Origin: Saksenaea vasiformis B4078
Lineage: Eukaryota; Mucoromycota; Mucoromycetes; Mucorales; Saksenaeaceae
Length of the DNA: 64,000 bases
Assembly (NCBI GenBank): GCA_000697055.1
Contig: JNDT01002025.1
Span: 1 to 64,000 of the forward strand
Reading direction: 5' to 3'
Below, piece by piece: positions 23,134 to 33,682 of the stretch. Each line of letters opens with the position of its first letter. Position 1 is the first letter of the stretch. The notes under the pieces are model-generated. The model was not told the DNA's origin and ran no database searches. It saw only the letters and a program-made list of their open reading frames with translations. A program made the position numbers and the translations under genes.

Positions 23134-24990
23134 AATAAGGTAAACGAAGGGATGATAGGTAAAGAAGAAAAGAAAAAAGGAATGGAACAGCAATAACTTA
23201 TAAAAAGGAAACAGTGACGGTTTTAGGAAAAGTGTGGTAAGAGGAAAAAAAAAAATTAGAAGGTTGAAGGGTCCTCATCCATAAAAGGTTTGGTGAAAGA
23301 TGAACGAATTTAGTACCGGCGCATTAGGGTGTCACAGTAAATAAATTGGAAGGGTGTACCGAACTCCAGGTTCGACTCAGAAAGAACGCCCGACATTGAA
23401 ACTATCCGTTACTGTGTTTTCTCCTGACACGTTTTGTAACCAGCAAGAATTGCTATGCAACCAGTTGTGGATAGATATACCAAAAGAGAAGGGCTATTGT
23501 CCTATCAAAAAGTCCTACAACTTAAACTTAACATAGCAAATATATGGTATGCTTATTCTTCGACACAGTCTCCTGAGCTTCAAGACGGTTAAGCCGTAGC
23601 AAAAGGCAACTGGTTTTGAAAAGGAAAATTCACGGCTTTGTCGCCCCGTTTATGAACTATCACGTATTATCAAAGTCGAACACCATTAGAATGCATAGCC
23701 TAGATTTATGCATTACAGTAGAAGTCGTAAGAAAAAGAATGAAATGGTCTTAATTTGATAGTTGTACAAGCATCGATAAAATGCCACTCGCGTCACATTT
23801 GTAATAGACCAAATAATTATCTATTTCGTAGATCAGATCAGTTGATCAGTCCACTAACAGTGAACTCCTTGCTTGTCACTACGCACAGAGTGTAAGACTA
23901 ACACACAAATTCCTCAAGATGCAGTGTGCGAAGTGATAATGGGTCCACAGATGACCGTTACTTCATCTACGGCGCAAGTGTCAAGACGAGATGTCCCTCG
24001 ACAGATTACTACTCGGTTGGGGTTGTAAAAACTGGAGCCGATACAGTATCTTCCCGCTAATATCGAGTCTTTGGTTTCTTGCAAACTACTTGAATATCCG
24101 CGGGTTTGTTTTATCGAGGATGTGTGACAAAGGCATCTGAGTATGAACTAGGCTGTCAGCTGTAGGATGTTCCTAGACACACCATCAACAGCGGTCCTTA
24201 CGTGCGATAATGAGTCATTACATAGCGGCTTTTTACAGTCTTACGAGAATTGCGTAGTTATTGGTCATATTTAGCGATTCTATCAATGAGCAATCCTGTT
24301 TATCACCTTTTTCCGCGATACCACCAATGAACGTCACTATGACCAGTGAACAACGCAATTCGATATGCATAAAACGGAAAAAAAAACCTAAATGACGCTC
24401 TCAGAACTCCCAGCTTGGCAAATAACCAGTTTATTCTATCAAAGGGACCCATGACGAGTTTCAACAAGTCTATAAAGGTCGGAGGGATTGTGCTAATTCA
24501 GAGGTAGCTGAGATTTCGAAAGAGAGACCATATCTTCCACTGCGAGGTCAATTGTTACATCTTTACACTGTGATAGATTTTCTTGCTGAACAGAAATATG
24601 GAAGAGTCATGGGTGATCTGAGAAAAATATGAGATGCATTACATCAGTAAGACAAACTATCATTATGTAATATTTCGCAAGGCGTCAATCAACATAGAGT
24701 GTTTTCGAAGCAACTATTTCTCCCCGATGCAAGTTTAAACCCGCTTTACAACCTTGAACTTGACTTTACTGAGAGCTTGAAAATCCACACTATATTGTCT
24801 GGTCGTTCCCGCCAAATGCCTTGAAGAGGACGTGGGCTTTAAGTTACAGAGGTTTGAAATTAGAAGGGTAGCACTGCAGCTATGGACTGGCTGGGTACGT
24901 CCGACGGTCTTTTTTAATATTTGGATGGTCTTCATCTCTATGGACTAACTCGCTAATCTCACTTAATTCAAATTAGGTACCATTGGGTGC
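23134..24990. other. Gene-poor interval
   Basis: Contains the Kelch-BTB promoter and AT-rich sequence with no supportable gene. A minus-strand frame at 24735-24935 has no recognisable content. Confidence 0.5.
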
Positions 24991-25352
24991 ATGTTCGTAG
25001 TACTTGATGTGGACGGTGTTTTTGTCACCAAAAAAATTGATAAACTCATTGTACCACGGACACTTTTGCATCTGCGTTTATTTAAGCGAACGTTAGATCT
25101 TCTATTTGCTTTCCGAGTAAGACGCAGTTATGAAAGAGATTATGTAGCTGAAGCATTAACGACGAAATTTAGAAAGTCATGGTGGATCTTAGCGACAAAG
25201 TTGAATTCGCTTCGTACGGATCTGAGTCGTCAGATCAACTCCGCGAAGTTGTCTTTTTGGAAGAAGAACCTGAATACGAAAAGAAGCCATACATGATTTT
25301 CTTCATGCCAAGAAACAGTCGGATTAAAAAACGAAGCATTGATAATATGTAA
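24991..25352 (+). CDS. Possible two-exon small protein (101 aa)
   Basis: Exon 24991-25116 (42 codons) ends at GTAAG; a 56-nt intron (25117-25172) has a CATTAAC branch-like site and TTTAG acceptor; exon 25173-25352 (60 codons) ends in TAA. Both exons are in phase 0. The first half is Leu/Arg/Lys-rich (TLLHLRLFKRTLDLLFAF); the second is acidic then basic (FLEEEPEYEKKPYMIFFM). An acceptor-like TTAG precedes the ATG, so more exons may lie upstream. I recognise no family. The canonical intron size and the length being a multiple of three support a real gene; the lack of homology argues for caution. Confidence 0.35.
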
Positions 25353-26579
25353 AATGGTTCTGATGACCTTTGTGTTGATAATGGTGTTTTATGATGAGAT
25401 TTCGTACTGAAGATCTCTATTTGTCATTTGTGAACCATGATAATATGTCCTACATAAAAAAGAAAAAATGATATCCTTTTCTTCGCCGATGTGATTATAT
25501 CTGCTCATATCGTTATGATGGACCGTTGTCGACGGCGGTAAATGATAGCGTTCTTCCTTCTCAGCAAAGCGAAAAGTGCGATGATTTTACTTTACATCCG
25601 TACGTCGAGCTATCTACGCGTGATATTTTGTATCTTGTCCATCCAGTTTTCCCATAGGCCGGAACTGCGCCTGCTTAATTTTTTGATTAAATAGTATACT
25701 CATGAAATCATAGATATCGCTTGAAGTAAGCTTAAGACACTCAAGATCCTGTATGAAATGCTCTTTCACTTACTCCACGATAACCGGGACGTTCTCATCA
25801 ATATCTTTCCTAATAACTCCTTTATATTCGTCCCAATGGTTCTACGATATCTCTTTTATCCATGCTTCTGCTGCGCAAACGCGAATCTCTAATTGCTTCG
25901 AAACCGTCAAAGTACTTAGCACTATTCGATTCCCGTTCGACGGATCTTGCTTCTGATTATTGCAGGATGCGTAAGCTTGTTTCTCGGGTGCATTGGTAAA
26001 ATAAAGAAGAGCGACAGCACCGGTGCTGCTACTTGAGACAGGATTCCTAGTAGCGACATTTTTCGGTCCGCTGGCCTGCACCGCAAAAGGAATTTACTTA
26101 CAATGAAAGTCAAAGCTCCTCTTTATATTTTTCACAGATATCCCGTGGAGATTTTTCCGATACGATAGAGGCTACAGTGAGATGGGAAATCAATAAAGAG
26201 TATATACAAGTTTATTCGCTTTATCTCCTTGTAAAGATAGGTAGATCCTACAATAAACTTCTGCAAAGAACAGCTAAGATTCTTGTCACGGTGATAACAA
26301 TAGTCTCTATACAATAAAGCTTGAGTGGGGAAGGACTTATTGCTATGACAGAAGCTATCAGCTAAGAGAACCCGGTCCCCTTAAGCCAACCTGCACTTTT
26401 GGAATTCTTCCATGCCTTCTCCTTTTTTTTTTCAAACCATGGAGCGCAGAACTCTTCCATGGTACTAGACGTGACACGTCCTTCAAAAAGAGGAATTTCG
26501 GACCATCAGATTTGTGCATGAGGCGTAGAAATTTGGTATCCGATCAGCAAATGCTATGATACGTTTCCTGCTGCTTGTT
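25353..26579. other. Intergenic, no gene seen
   Basis: AT-rich sequence with short frames on both strands, none protein-like enough to call. Confidence 0.5.
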
Positions 26580-27384
26580 TTAGTTCGATGTTGTTGCCGT
26601 TTGAGACTTCTCCTCCGCAGCCTAGCAAGGTAAACTACTGTATGAGATCTATTATCAATGCTTCCAAGTCGCAAACCTTTCGCAACGAAGCTACTCTGGA
26701 AGACAAATCGATCAGCTTTTCTCGATAGGAACGTAACTGGTCATTAGCGTCCGTCACTCTTTCTGCTTGCTCTGCAATTTTTTGTTTTGTTGCTTCAATC
26801 TGGGATTTCAACTTGCTACGCTCCTTCAAATCCTGGCTGATTACTTTCGGAGCGGTTATCCTCCACACATGGTTTTTGGCAGCAGGTTGCCTAGGTAATT
26901 TAGTCTTCCTGTTTGAACCAAGTGAATCCTTCCTATTTACCCGCAGATAGGGCATTTTGCTCTCAATTGTTCTTTCTCGATCAATAATTTAGAACTCGAT
27001 CTCTTGCGATCGATTCTAGCTATTCTTCGGACAATACAGCTACATGTCGTAATTATCAGATCCTACTCCATCATCGCGATCTCAACTAGCTAACCTGTGA
27101 CCAAAAAGGTGCCCGCATTTCAGACTAGCGACTTGATGAAGTCCTCCAACCGACCACAGCTCATTACATAATGGACATATGGATGCCTCTTCTGTCCCTT
27201 GCTCTTCCACTGACGCGCTTTCTATTTCTTCTTCTTCTCCGCATGCTGATGCCTGGTGATGACTGCGTTTCCTTTGCAGACGTCGTTTTACATATCCTTG
27301 TTCCTGGAAATCATCGTCGTGATCGTTATCGTGATGTTGCGATGAGGTCGTGCTGGATGTAGTGTTCTGCGATGCGTCATTCAT
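26580..27384 (-). CDS. RING-finger/coiled-coil protein (RFWD3-like RING)
   Basis: Minus-strand exons 27384-27095, 27039-26941, 26890-26677 and 26621-26580 give 214 aa. An acidic, Ser/Thr-rich N-terminus is followed by a C3HC4-type RING: CPLCNELW (about residue 80), then CGHLFGHSC and, after splicing, CPICG. The loop order CGHLFGxxC and the following Lys-rich helix resemble the RING of RFWD3-type E3 ubiquitin ligases. A coiled coil follows (about 150-195, KLKSQIEATKQKIAEQAERV). There is no WD40 region, unlike full-length RFWD3. Likely a nuclear E3 ligase or its remnant. The last small exon (42 nt) is the least certain part. Confidence 0.65.
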
Positions 27385-28201
27385 CTACGATGTGAAGAGC
27401 CAATGAAAAAACGCGTCAAGTTATTATTTTTAATTTCTGTATCAGCGGAACACGACAAGATTTTCGCTCGCACAGCCAGAAGTAACATCCTGGACGCCTC
27501 GAGTAGTATGTCTACATGAGAGAAAACAATAATCTTCTATCAGGAAATTTCAAATTTTTAGGCCCATTCCATCTAATGATTAAACGATTCCCCATTTTAG
27601 TTTGTGTTTAGCCATCGAAACTGCTGTCTGCAGGCAGACATCAGCTGCAGCGTAAACTCAAGCCTCTATAATCCTTGTAATAGGTAGAAAGAGGATTTCT
27701 TTCAGAATTCCATGGTATCTTCATTAAGAAATGGCAGCAAGAATGAACTTATAAATTGGCCCCAAGACCCACATTAGTTATTCCAATAGCGCTGTTTCCT
27801 TCATTGATGATGGATCAGGGGTTCTCCTTTATTTGGGAAGTGCCGTTTATAATAATAGAAGGTGGCACGGAAACAAACTGTCTCTACTCACCTGTTGGCT
27901 TCTTTAGTTTTATTATTGTTGATTGTTTTTTTTTCCCAATCCCAATAAGAAGGCCCATTAACTCCTTGCGAATTGGTATGCTTCTGTCAAAAACCCCTCC
28001 GGCAGCCACATTTATCATTCTCCGCTCAATCGAAAACTCTCCATTCAAACCAGCTTGAAGATAAGTTCGACTAATAGACTGGGGTTAACGGCCCGCCCAT
28101 GAGAGACTCTCCATTTTGGGCATGTAGATTTACAATGGTTTTGATTGTTTCGCTTTTCAATTGCAAATTTCCCGAATACATAGTACCCGGAAAACGGGAA
28201 A
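27385..28201. other. Intergenic; possible extra exon of the BED gene
   Basis: On the minus strand, about 28050-27902 encodes a protein-like stretch (starting GLNGEFSIERRMINVAAGG) bounded by AAG acceptor-like and GTGAGT donor-like signals. It would join in phase to the upstream BED-finger gene if that gene is spliced at 28211. I could not trace the rest, so the extension is left open. Confidence 0.3.
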
Positions 28202-28933
28202 CTATAAAGTACCTTCCATATCCGATGCAACGGAGCCCGCAAGTTGAGGGTTTACGGAAGTTGTTTGGCTGATCAAGTTTTCCGCTGGCGATCGTCGCCT
28301 TTGTCTTTGTTGCTGTTTTTCCTGCATATTCAGTATCAGCTCAGGATCATTCCATTTGATAAGGTCCCAATGTTGTTCTTTTAACAAAAATTGCTGGAGC
28401 CGACTTTTCTTCGGTAGGGCATAATTTGGCTGTAATCGTTTAAAAAAATCAATAACAAGAGGATGTTCGATTGCTTCAAAGGGAATATCGGCTGCAAACA
28501 TGGCTCGTGCTAGGTGCCAATCCAAAACTGCTTGCGTTCGCGGTTGGTCCTTGGTCGTTAATGCCGGCGCAGAAACCGACTGGGATGTGATCTCCACCGA
28601 ATTCTGGTGAGGTGCAGACATCTGATCGAAGGGGTGACTTGGAGCCTGTAATGATCTAAATGCATAATCAAAAGGAGTGTCGACATCACCAGCAGGTGTA
28701 GTCATTGTAGTGGTAGTTGACTGAGTATTGTTCCGTTCTTCTTCTTTTCGTCGCAATTCATCCCGCAATTCAATTGGAATATGCGGACATTTGCGCAGAA
28801 GATGCCGATGTAGACGAGTAATGCCGCATGCTTGCTCATGGCCACAATAAGTACATCGTGCCTTGGAGCCTTTGCCCTGGCTATTCTCGTGAATAGTAAA
28901 GTATTGCCATATCTCACTTTGAGGTCGAGGCAT
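28202..28933 (-). CDS. BED-type zinc-finger protein, hAT-transposase-like N-terminus
   Basis: Open frame of 243 aa from ATG 28933. Residues 1-52 form a BED finger: IWQYFTI, then CTYCG and a HRHLLRKC ending with Cys/His ligands. About residue 140 onward reads AVLDWHLARAMFAADIPFE and FFKRLQPNY, the hAT transposase segment that follows the finger. The catalytic RNase-H-like core and C-terminal dimerisation region are absent, so this is either a domesticated N-terminal fragment, a truncated transposon or the first exon of a longer spliced gene. I saw no terminal inverted repeats or 8-bp target duplication by eye. The reading frame is free of stops. Confidence 0.65.
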   Translation of the reverse strand: MPRPQSEIWQYFTIHENSQGKGSKARCTYCGHEQACGITRLHRHLLRKCPHIPIELRDELRRKEEERNNTQSTTTTMTTPAGDVDTPFDYAFRSLQAPSHPFDQMSAPHQNSVEITSQSVSAPALTTKDQPRTQAVLDWHLARAMFAADIPFEAIEHPLVIDFFKRLQPNYALPKKSRLQQFLLKEQHWDLIKWNDPELILNMQEKQQQRQRRRSPAENLISQTTSVNPQLAGSVASDMEGTL

Positions 28934-29493
28934 GGATTCTGCATGCCCACCGGGAAATGTTATGCAAAAATTCAGAATGAAAAATTGATATGCATGAAGA
29001 AAACTTACAGTGTTTCATACAGCACAACTGCAAGTTGTGTTGCAAGAAGGAAAAGCCCGTGCAGGGAATCTCAGTTCCTCTTTTTCACAGAGCTTTCAGG
29101 CTCCGATTCTAGCATTGATGTTCATATTGGGAAATTTTCTTTGAGGCGCATGCCATTTTGTGGCGTAGGAATGTCCGAAGGTATTTGAATTGCGCTCCCG
29201 CCCACAGTAACGCGAAACAGGAACGATTTGAGTAAGGGCAACAGTTTGGAGCAGCGACGCACTACGTTTTTTAATTGCAATGAATACGGTGTGCACCAGA
29301 TCGCGACGCGTTAGATGCCAAAAATGCTCGATAGCAGGATGCAGAATGGTAGTTAGTATCACCCTGGATTGCAGAGCAAGAAAACAGAGACGTGATATAG
29401 TTGATGATAATAATTTTAAATAGAGTATCAATCTGTACATTAGAGTCATTAGTACATGTATTGTCGTATGAATAGATAAGAAAGTTGTTATAA
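28934..29493. other. Intergenic, no gene seen
   Basis: Separates the BED gene promoter from the ERG5 3' end. No coding content recognised. Confidence 0.5.
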
Positions 29494-31275
29494 CTAGGCA
29501 AGTTTCCTAGGGCGGAAGCTCAAAAGACAGCCGTCGGTAGGATAAGTAGTAGCGAAAAGGGAGATATGATCGCTTTTGTCGGTTCGATGGTGAGTCCAAT
29601 CCAGTTGGATAGAGGCTTGGGCAATGGTTGACATCAAGTGCATGATGGCATATTCTTTTCCAATACAGTGATGTGGTCCAAGGCCAAAAGAAAGGAAATT
29701 TTGTGGGTGTTTTTCGGCTGTACCATCTGGGCCCCAACGGTCGGGGTCGAATTTGTCGGCGTCAGGATACGCTATTTCATCATGAAGACTGGGATAGGTT
29801 GTAGGAATAATCATTGCTATATAATGAAAGAATATAAGTAACTTTCATCCTTTGTTGTTATAACCTACAATCTTTCGGGACAGTGTAGTAGTCAGTGATT
29901 GGCCAGTCCTTAATTGTTCGGTAAGGGACTAAGGTACGTTTAATTATTATGCCGCCACGTTTCGCAACAACTTACCCATCAAAACAGGTGGCCGCAAACG
30001 AAGGATTTATTTGACCACCTGGCGCAAGTAGACGGACTTATCCATGCGTTCGAGCGTTAGTTGGTTTCCATCCAGGCTCGCTTGTTCCTGGCGAACTTTC
30101 TCAAGCACATCAGGATGATCAGCTAATAGCTGGAAGGCCCATGTTAATGCGGATGAGGTGGCGTCTTGGCTGGCGAATAAAAAGGTGATGATGGTCAATG
30201 CAATCTCGCGATCGGTGAAACTGCGTGGCATCGGCTTCCCTGACTGCTTTGCCTCTTTTTCGGCCTCTTTCATGGAGACCAACCATGCATCCATTAAACA
30301 AGTAACCTCGCCTCCCTTTGCCATGCGTTTCCAACCATCTTTTACACTCGCAAGAAACCATTTGACGATGAATTTACGTGATTGGATGGCCTTGTACACA
30401 TTTGTGCCAGGCAACGGGATGGGAAAATTGACAAGTTCCAGCGCCGCCGTAATATTGTTGTACTCTTCATATATCTGGTGAACCACCTCATCCGACATGT
30501 AATTTCCAATAAAGACGCGCAGAGAAGAATCGAGATTCAGGTACCGGAACTGCCATTGGTATTCCTCCACTTTCCCATCAAGCGCCAACCACTCAGCAAA
30601 ATGCTTCTGATATACTCGTTCCTGGATTGGAAGATATAAGCTAATGAGAGGGAAAGGAATGGCGTTAGGTTCGTTTCTAGATAATGCCTTCTCCCTTATT
30701 TTACCCGAGCGCCTTTCTTTGGAATAAGTGATTGAGACCTTTGCGGTAAACTCTATGGGCTTTTCCTTGAAGAAAGACCCAGTTATCAGGGCAAAGGATA
30801 TGTTTCATTGAGTCGACCACGGCAGGTTCCACATATTCATGAGGTGCATTAAGAACCTTGCGGCTTAATTCGCAGGTGGATGCAATGACGATGAACCTAT
30901 GGGTAAATAGTTGTTAGGAAGATGTATGCTGTCTTTCCAGATCTACCTGTTGAAGACGCTGACACATGAAAGCTCGCCGCTCTTCCATTTATCGTTATAT
31001 TTCTCGAATGTTGGTTGCATAGAATCCATCATTGCACCGATAACAGGAAATTTGAAAGATGGACCCGGCAAAGGTCCTTTTTTCCGACGATAATCCAATT
31101 GTTCATAAATAAGCAATCCTAGAACAGCGGTGGCAATGCATCCCCAAGCTGGTACTTTCGTTGACTTAGGAAGTCGGAGCCAGTCCAAGACCAACTGAGC
31201 TGATTCTGCTAGGCTAAAGCTGTTACCATTTAGTATATGCGATTGCAAGGATAGAACAGAAGATCGTTACCTCAT
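29494..31275 (-). CDS. ERG5: Sterol C-22 desaturase CYP61/Erg5, interrupted by an in-frame TAA
   Basis: Six minus-strand exons: 31275-31271 (5 nt), 31213-30947, 30896-30705, 30640-29976, 29928-29869 and 29816-29494, total 504 codons. It is a cytochrome P450: N-terminal membrane helix, GPLPGPSFKFPVIG, I-helix FLFASQDATSS (about 308-318), and the heme loop FGLGPHHCIGKEY with the Cys ligand at about 447. The FERG-type context (SGELSCVSVF, LYLPIQERVYQ) matches CYP61, which introduces the C-22 double bond of ergosterol. Codon 366 (30007-30009) is TAA exactly where the K-helix ExxR glutamate should be; the next codons read ILRLRPP in frame. Either a nonsense mutation or a base error. Without it the gene looks intact. 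Confidence 0.88.
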
Positions 31276-31511
31276 GATGTGCCAACACGTCAAGAAAAAA
31301 GGAAGATAAACATATTACATGATGCTTATATAATTATCGAGTCGGTGTATTGAATAAAGATGCAAATCGTACGACATTATTTTAGCTGTTCACGTCAAAA
31401 TTGTAACTTTAATTTACTACTTGCTGCCATAGCGTCCGCCGCCTGGGAAAGAAAAATTTCCCGGATGTGGAAAGATCGCCCATAAAAATCATGCGACTTT
31501 TTTTCTACATG

Positions 31512-31805
31512 TTATCTCTGCCTTAAGATATCCTTCCATGTTGGTTTGCAACAAACAGCAACTTGGTATATGATTGGATGATGCCAATTTGGGTCCGTAA
31601 CAAATGCAAACTGTTCATCCACCACCACACGGATCACGGACTGACCATGGTCGATCCTGCGGTCTTGCAAATGACACTCAAGTCCGCCTCCAGTGTGGGC
31701 ATGCGTCCACAGTATTCTCTGGTTTTTCTTCTCGAATGCATACCATCGTTCATTCTCTCCAGCACGACGGAAGCACCAGACTAAGTTATTGTCATGCTCC
31801 GACAT
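31512..31805 (-). CDS. Hypothetical small protein, WWE-like
   Basis: A 97-aa frame starting MSEHDNNLVWCFRRAGENER; an in-frame ATG 66 bp upstream would lengthen it. The pattern Trp-x-Phe, then RWYAF, then NQRI, then a late VVVDEQFAFV strand resembles WWE domains, which bind poly-ADP-ribose or partners in ubiquitin pathways. The match is weak and by eye. Head-to-tail downstream of ERG5's promoter side on the same strand. No intron is needed. Confidence 0.4.
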   Translation of the reverse strand: MSEHDNNLVWCFRRAGENERWYAFEKKNQRILWTHAHTGGGLECHLQDRRIDHGQSVIRVVVDEQFAFVTDPNWHHPIIYQVAVCCKPTWKDILRQR

Positions 31806-32557
31806 TCCACATAGGAAAGAGATGAGACGCACGAAAAAGGAATCACTGGACGAATTCTTGGAGTGCATAATGTAAATGAGAATGAATAGCGAGAACATTC
31901 AGGAGGGTCACGTTGGATAATGCTCACATGCCGTCTACGCAGTGTCCCGTGGCTTGTATCGAGTTCCACTTGTTGAAGCTTGATTCTTATCTATTAACGA
32001 ACATCTGGATGAATTTAAGACACAGCTCGATGGAGCGGCGCTCCTTCGAGTCTTCGCATCTCTGTCTCTGGAAAGGAAACCGATTTCGTAACAGGGATGC
32101 TGATTTCATTACAAAGGATCTCAAGACCACTAGACCTGACGGCCAAGATACGTCTCCTTTCTCATGTATTTGTGCGTAATCTCATCTCTGATAAATGACA
32201 GTGACCAGCTTAGTAGTTGCAATACCTGCATTGTTTATTCGAAAGAAGTCAGTAAGTATTCATATCATTATCGTTGTCGCAAAGAGTCTGCAAAGCTATC
32301 CGGATTTGTTGCAAGGAACATGAGATTCAGCGGTGCAACAGGGATGGGAGCCAAGCGTAAACAGGGCAACAAATGTTGGGATAACTACTGAGTGCGGAAA
32401 GGTCACGAAAAAATATAAACGATATCGCCTCGCAATGTGAACGTGTAATAGCGCGAGAATATACGGAAAAACTGAATGCGTTTCGATGATAGGTGTAAAT
32501 GTTTGCGAAGTTGTCATCCAAGAATCTGATCCCGTGTCCTTTTTTTATTTGTTTATC
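31806..32557. other. Intergenic, no gene seen
   Basis: Short frames only; nothing supportable. Confidence 0.45.
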
Positions 32558-33682
32558 TTAACCTAGTAGATCATCAAGCCATTCTTCATCATTCTTTTCA
32601 ATTTTCTTTGTCGATGGAGGTGTTGAAGGTTTCTTCAGTGCTGGACGCTGAGATGCAGGTAATTTAGGTAGCGACGACGTCTGCTTGATTGCTGGCGGCA
32701 CTCCGCTGGTTACTTCTGGTTTCTTTGAATCCAGTGCCAGTAATTCGTCAAGTTCATCTAGCATTCAAACATGGAATAAGGGTTGTTATTTGTTCATGCA
32801 GTCGATGTACCTTCTTTTTGTGGTTTTGCGGCTTGCACCCGGTGATTCGATCCGTCATTCCGCAGGTAAATTCCATCTTGTTCTTTCTTTTCAACCACGA
32901 TTGGTGACTTGAATAGAACAAGGCCTTTAGAATTTTTAGCAAATGCAGGAACAAGAGGTTTGTCTAATCGAATCGGTTCGGCCGCAAAAGCGTGATGCAC
33001 CAAGTCTGAGTCGTCTTCTGATAAACCTAACAAAGTGCGGGTGTCCATCCGTTGCAAGGCATCTTCAAATATATCAAAATTGACTTGCAGCATATTTTTA
33101 TATATCTTCATCAATGTGTAAGCTAAACAGTGCAATAGCAGCGTTCATGGTATCTACCTCTTCCTTATGAATTGTGTCTGCTTCCCATAGCTGTTCGTCT
33201 TTAAACTTGAAATACGTTGTGCCTCCAGCCGCAGTTTCATCTAACATCTTGGTCAGCCTCTGTTATCTTCATAGACATATGTTTTATAACCTGCTTCCTC
33301 TAGCATGGCTACAAGATCAGTTGTTTCGCGATCGATTCCCAACTCAGCATCCAACGCCATGTCATCTAACTAGCCGTTGAGCCGATCATGTGTTACTCTC
33401 TCAATGACGGAAACCTTCAATAGTTGATTCTTTATAGCGATCGGCGTTGCTTGTGATCTTTCGTCTCGAAAATGACTGTGTAGATCTGGTTTGTTCTTGT
33501 TCTTGTCGTTGGGGAAGTTCACCATTGCGTCTGCGGATAGCAGTTACGCCTTGGCCTCTATCCCGAGCCCTAGCAGCACGTTTTCGTGCTTCTGAAACCT
33601 CTGCTGCAGTGCTATCACCCTGAAGTTTTTTCCGCGCTTGATATCGTCGGGACTCTTTGGATTTGTGCTCGTCTGGTCGCAT
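32558..33682 (-). CDS. Conserved-looking acidic protein with unresolved middle exons
   Basis: Clear pieces on the minus strand: 33682-33415 (basic N-terminus, RRYQARKK and SRRKITSNADRYKE), 33365-33313 (MALDAELGIDRETTDL), 33259 to about 33150 (TTYFKFKDEQLWEAD), about 33123-32811 (FDIFEDALQRMDTRTLLGL) and 32757-32558 (DELDELLALDS, ending EEWLDDLLG). The first two junctions and the last one are in phase with standard GT-AG introns. Between 33313-33259 and around 33150-33120 the frame changes need an odd splice or a one-base shift, so either introns are missed or the gene is damaged. The acidic leucine-rich C-terminus faintly recalls the Aven C-terminus; I do not rely on that. Family unknown. Confidence 0.5.

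Noticed and set aside
23370..23395. tRNA T-loop-like GGTTCGACTC
   Set aside because: The flanking bases do not form a five-pair T stem and no acceptor or anticodon arm surrounds it.
30007..30009. Stop-codon reassignment to explain the ERG5 TAA
   Set aside because: TAA ends the uS7, Hsp70, Whi2-like, BUD13, MIT and other genes in this window, so it is a normal stop.
10379..31275. ERG28 and ERG5 as an ergosterol gene cluster
   Set aside because: They are 18.5 kb apart with several unrelated genes between; chance linkage is enough.
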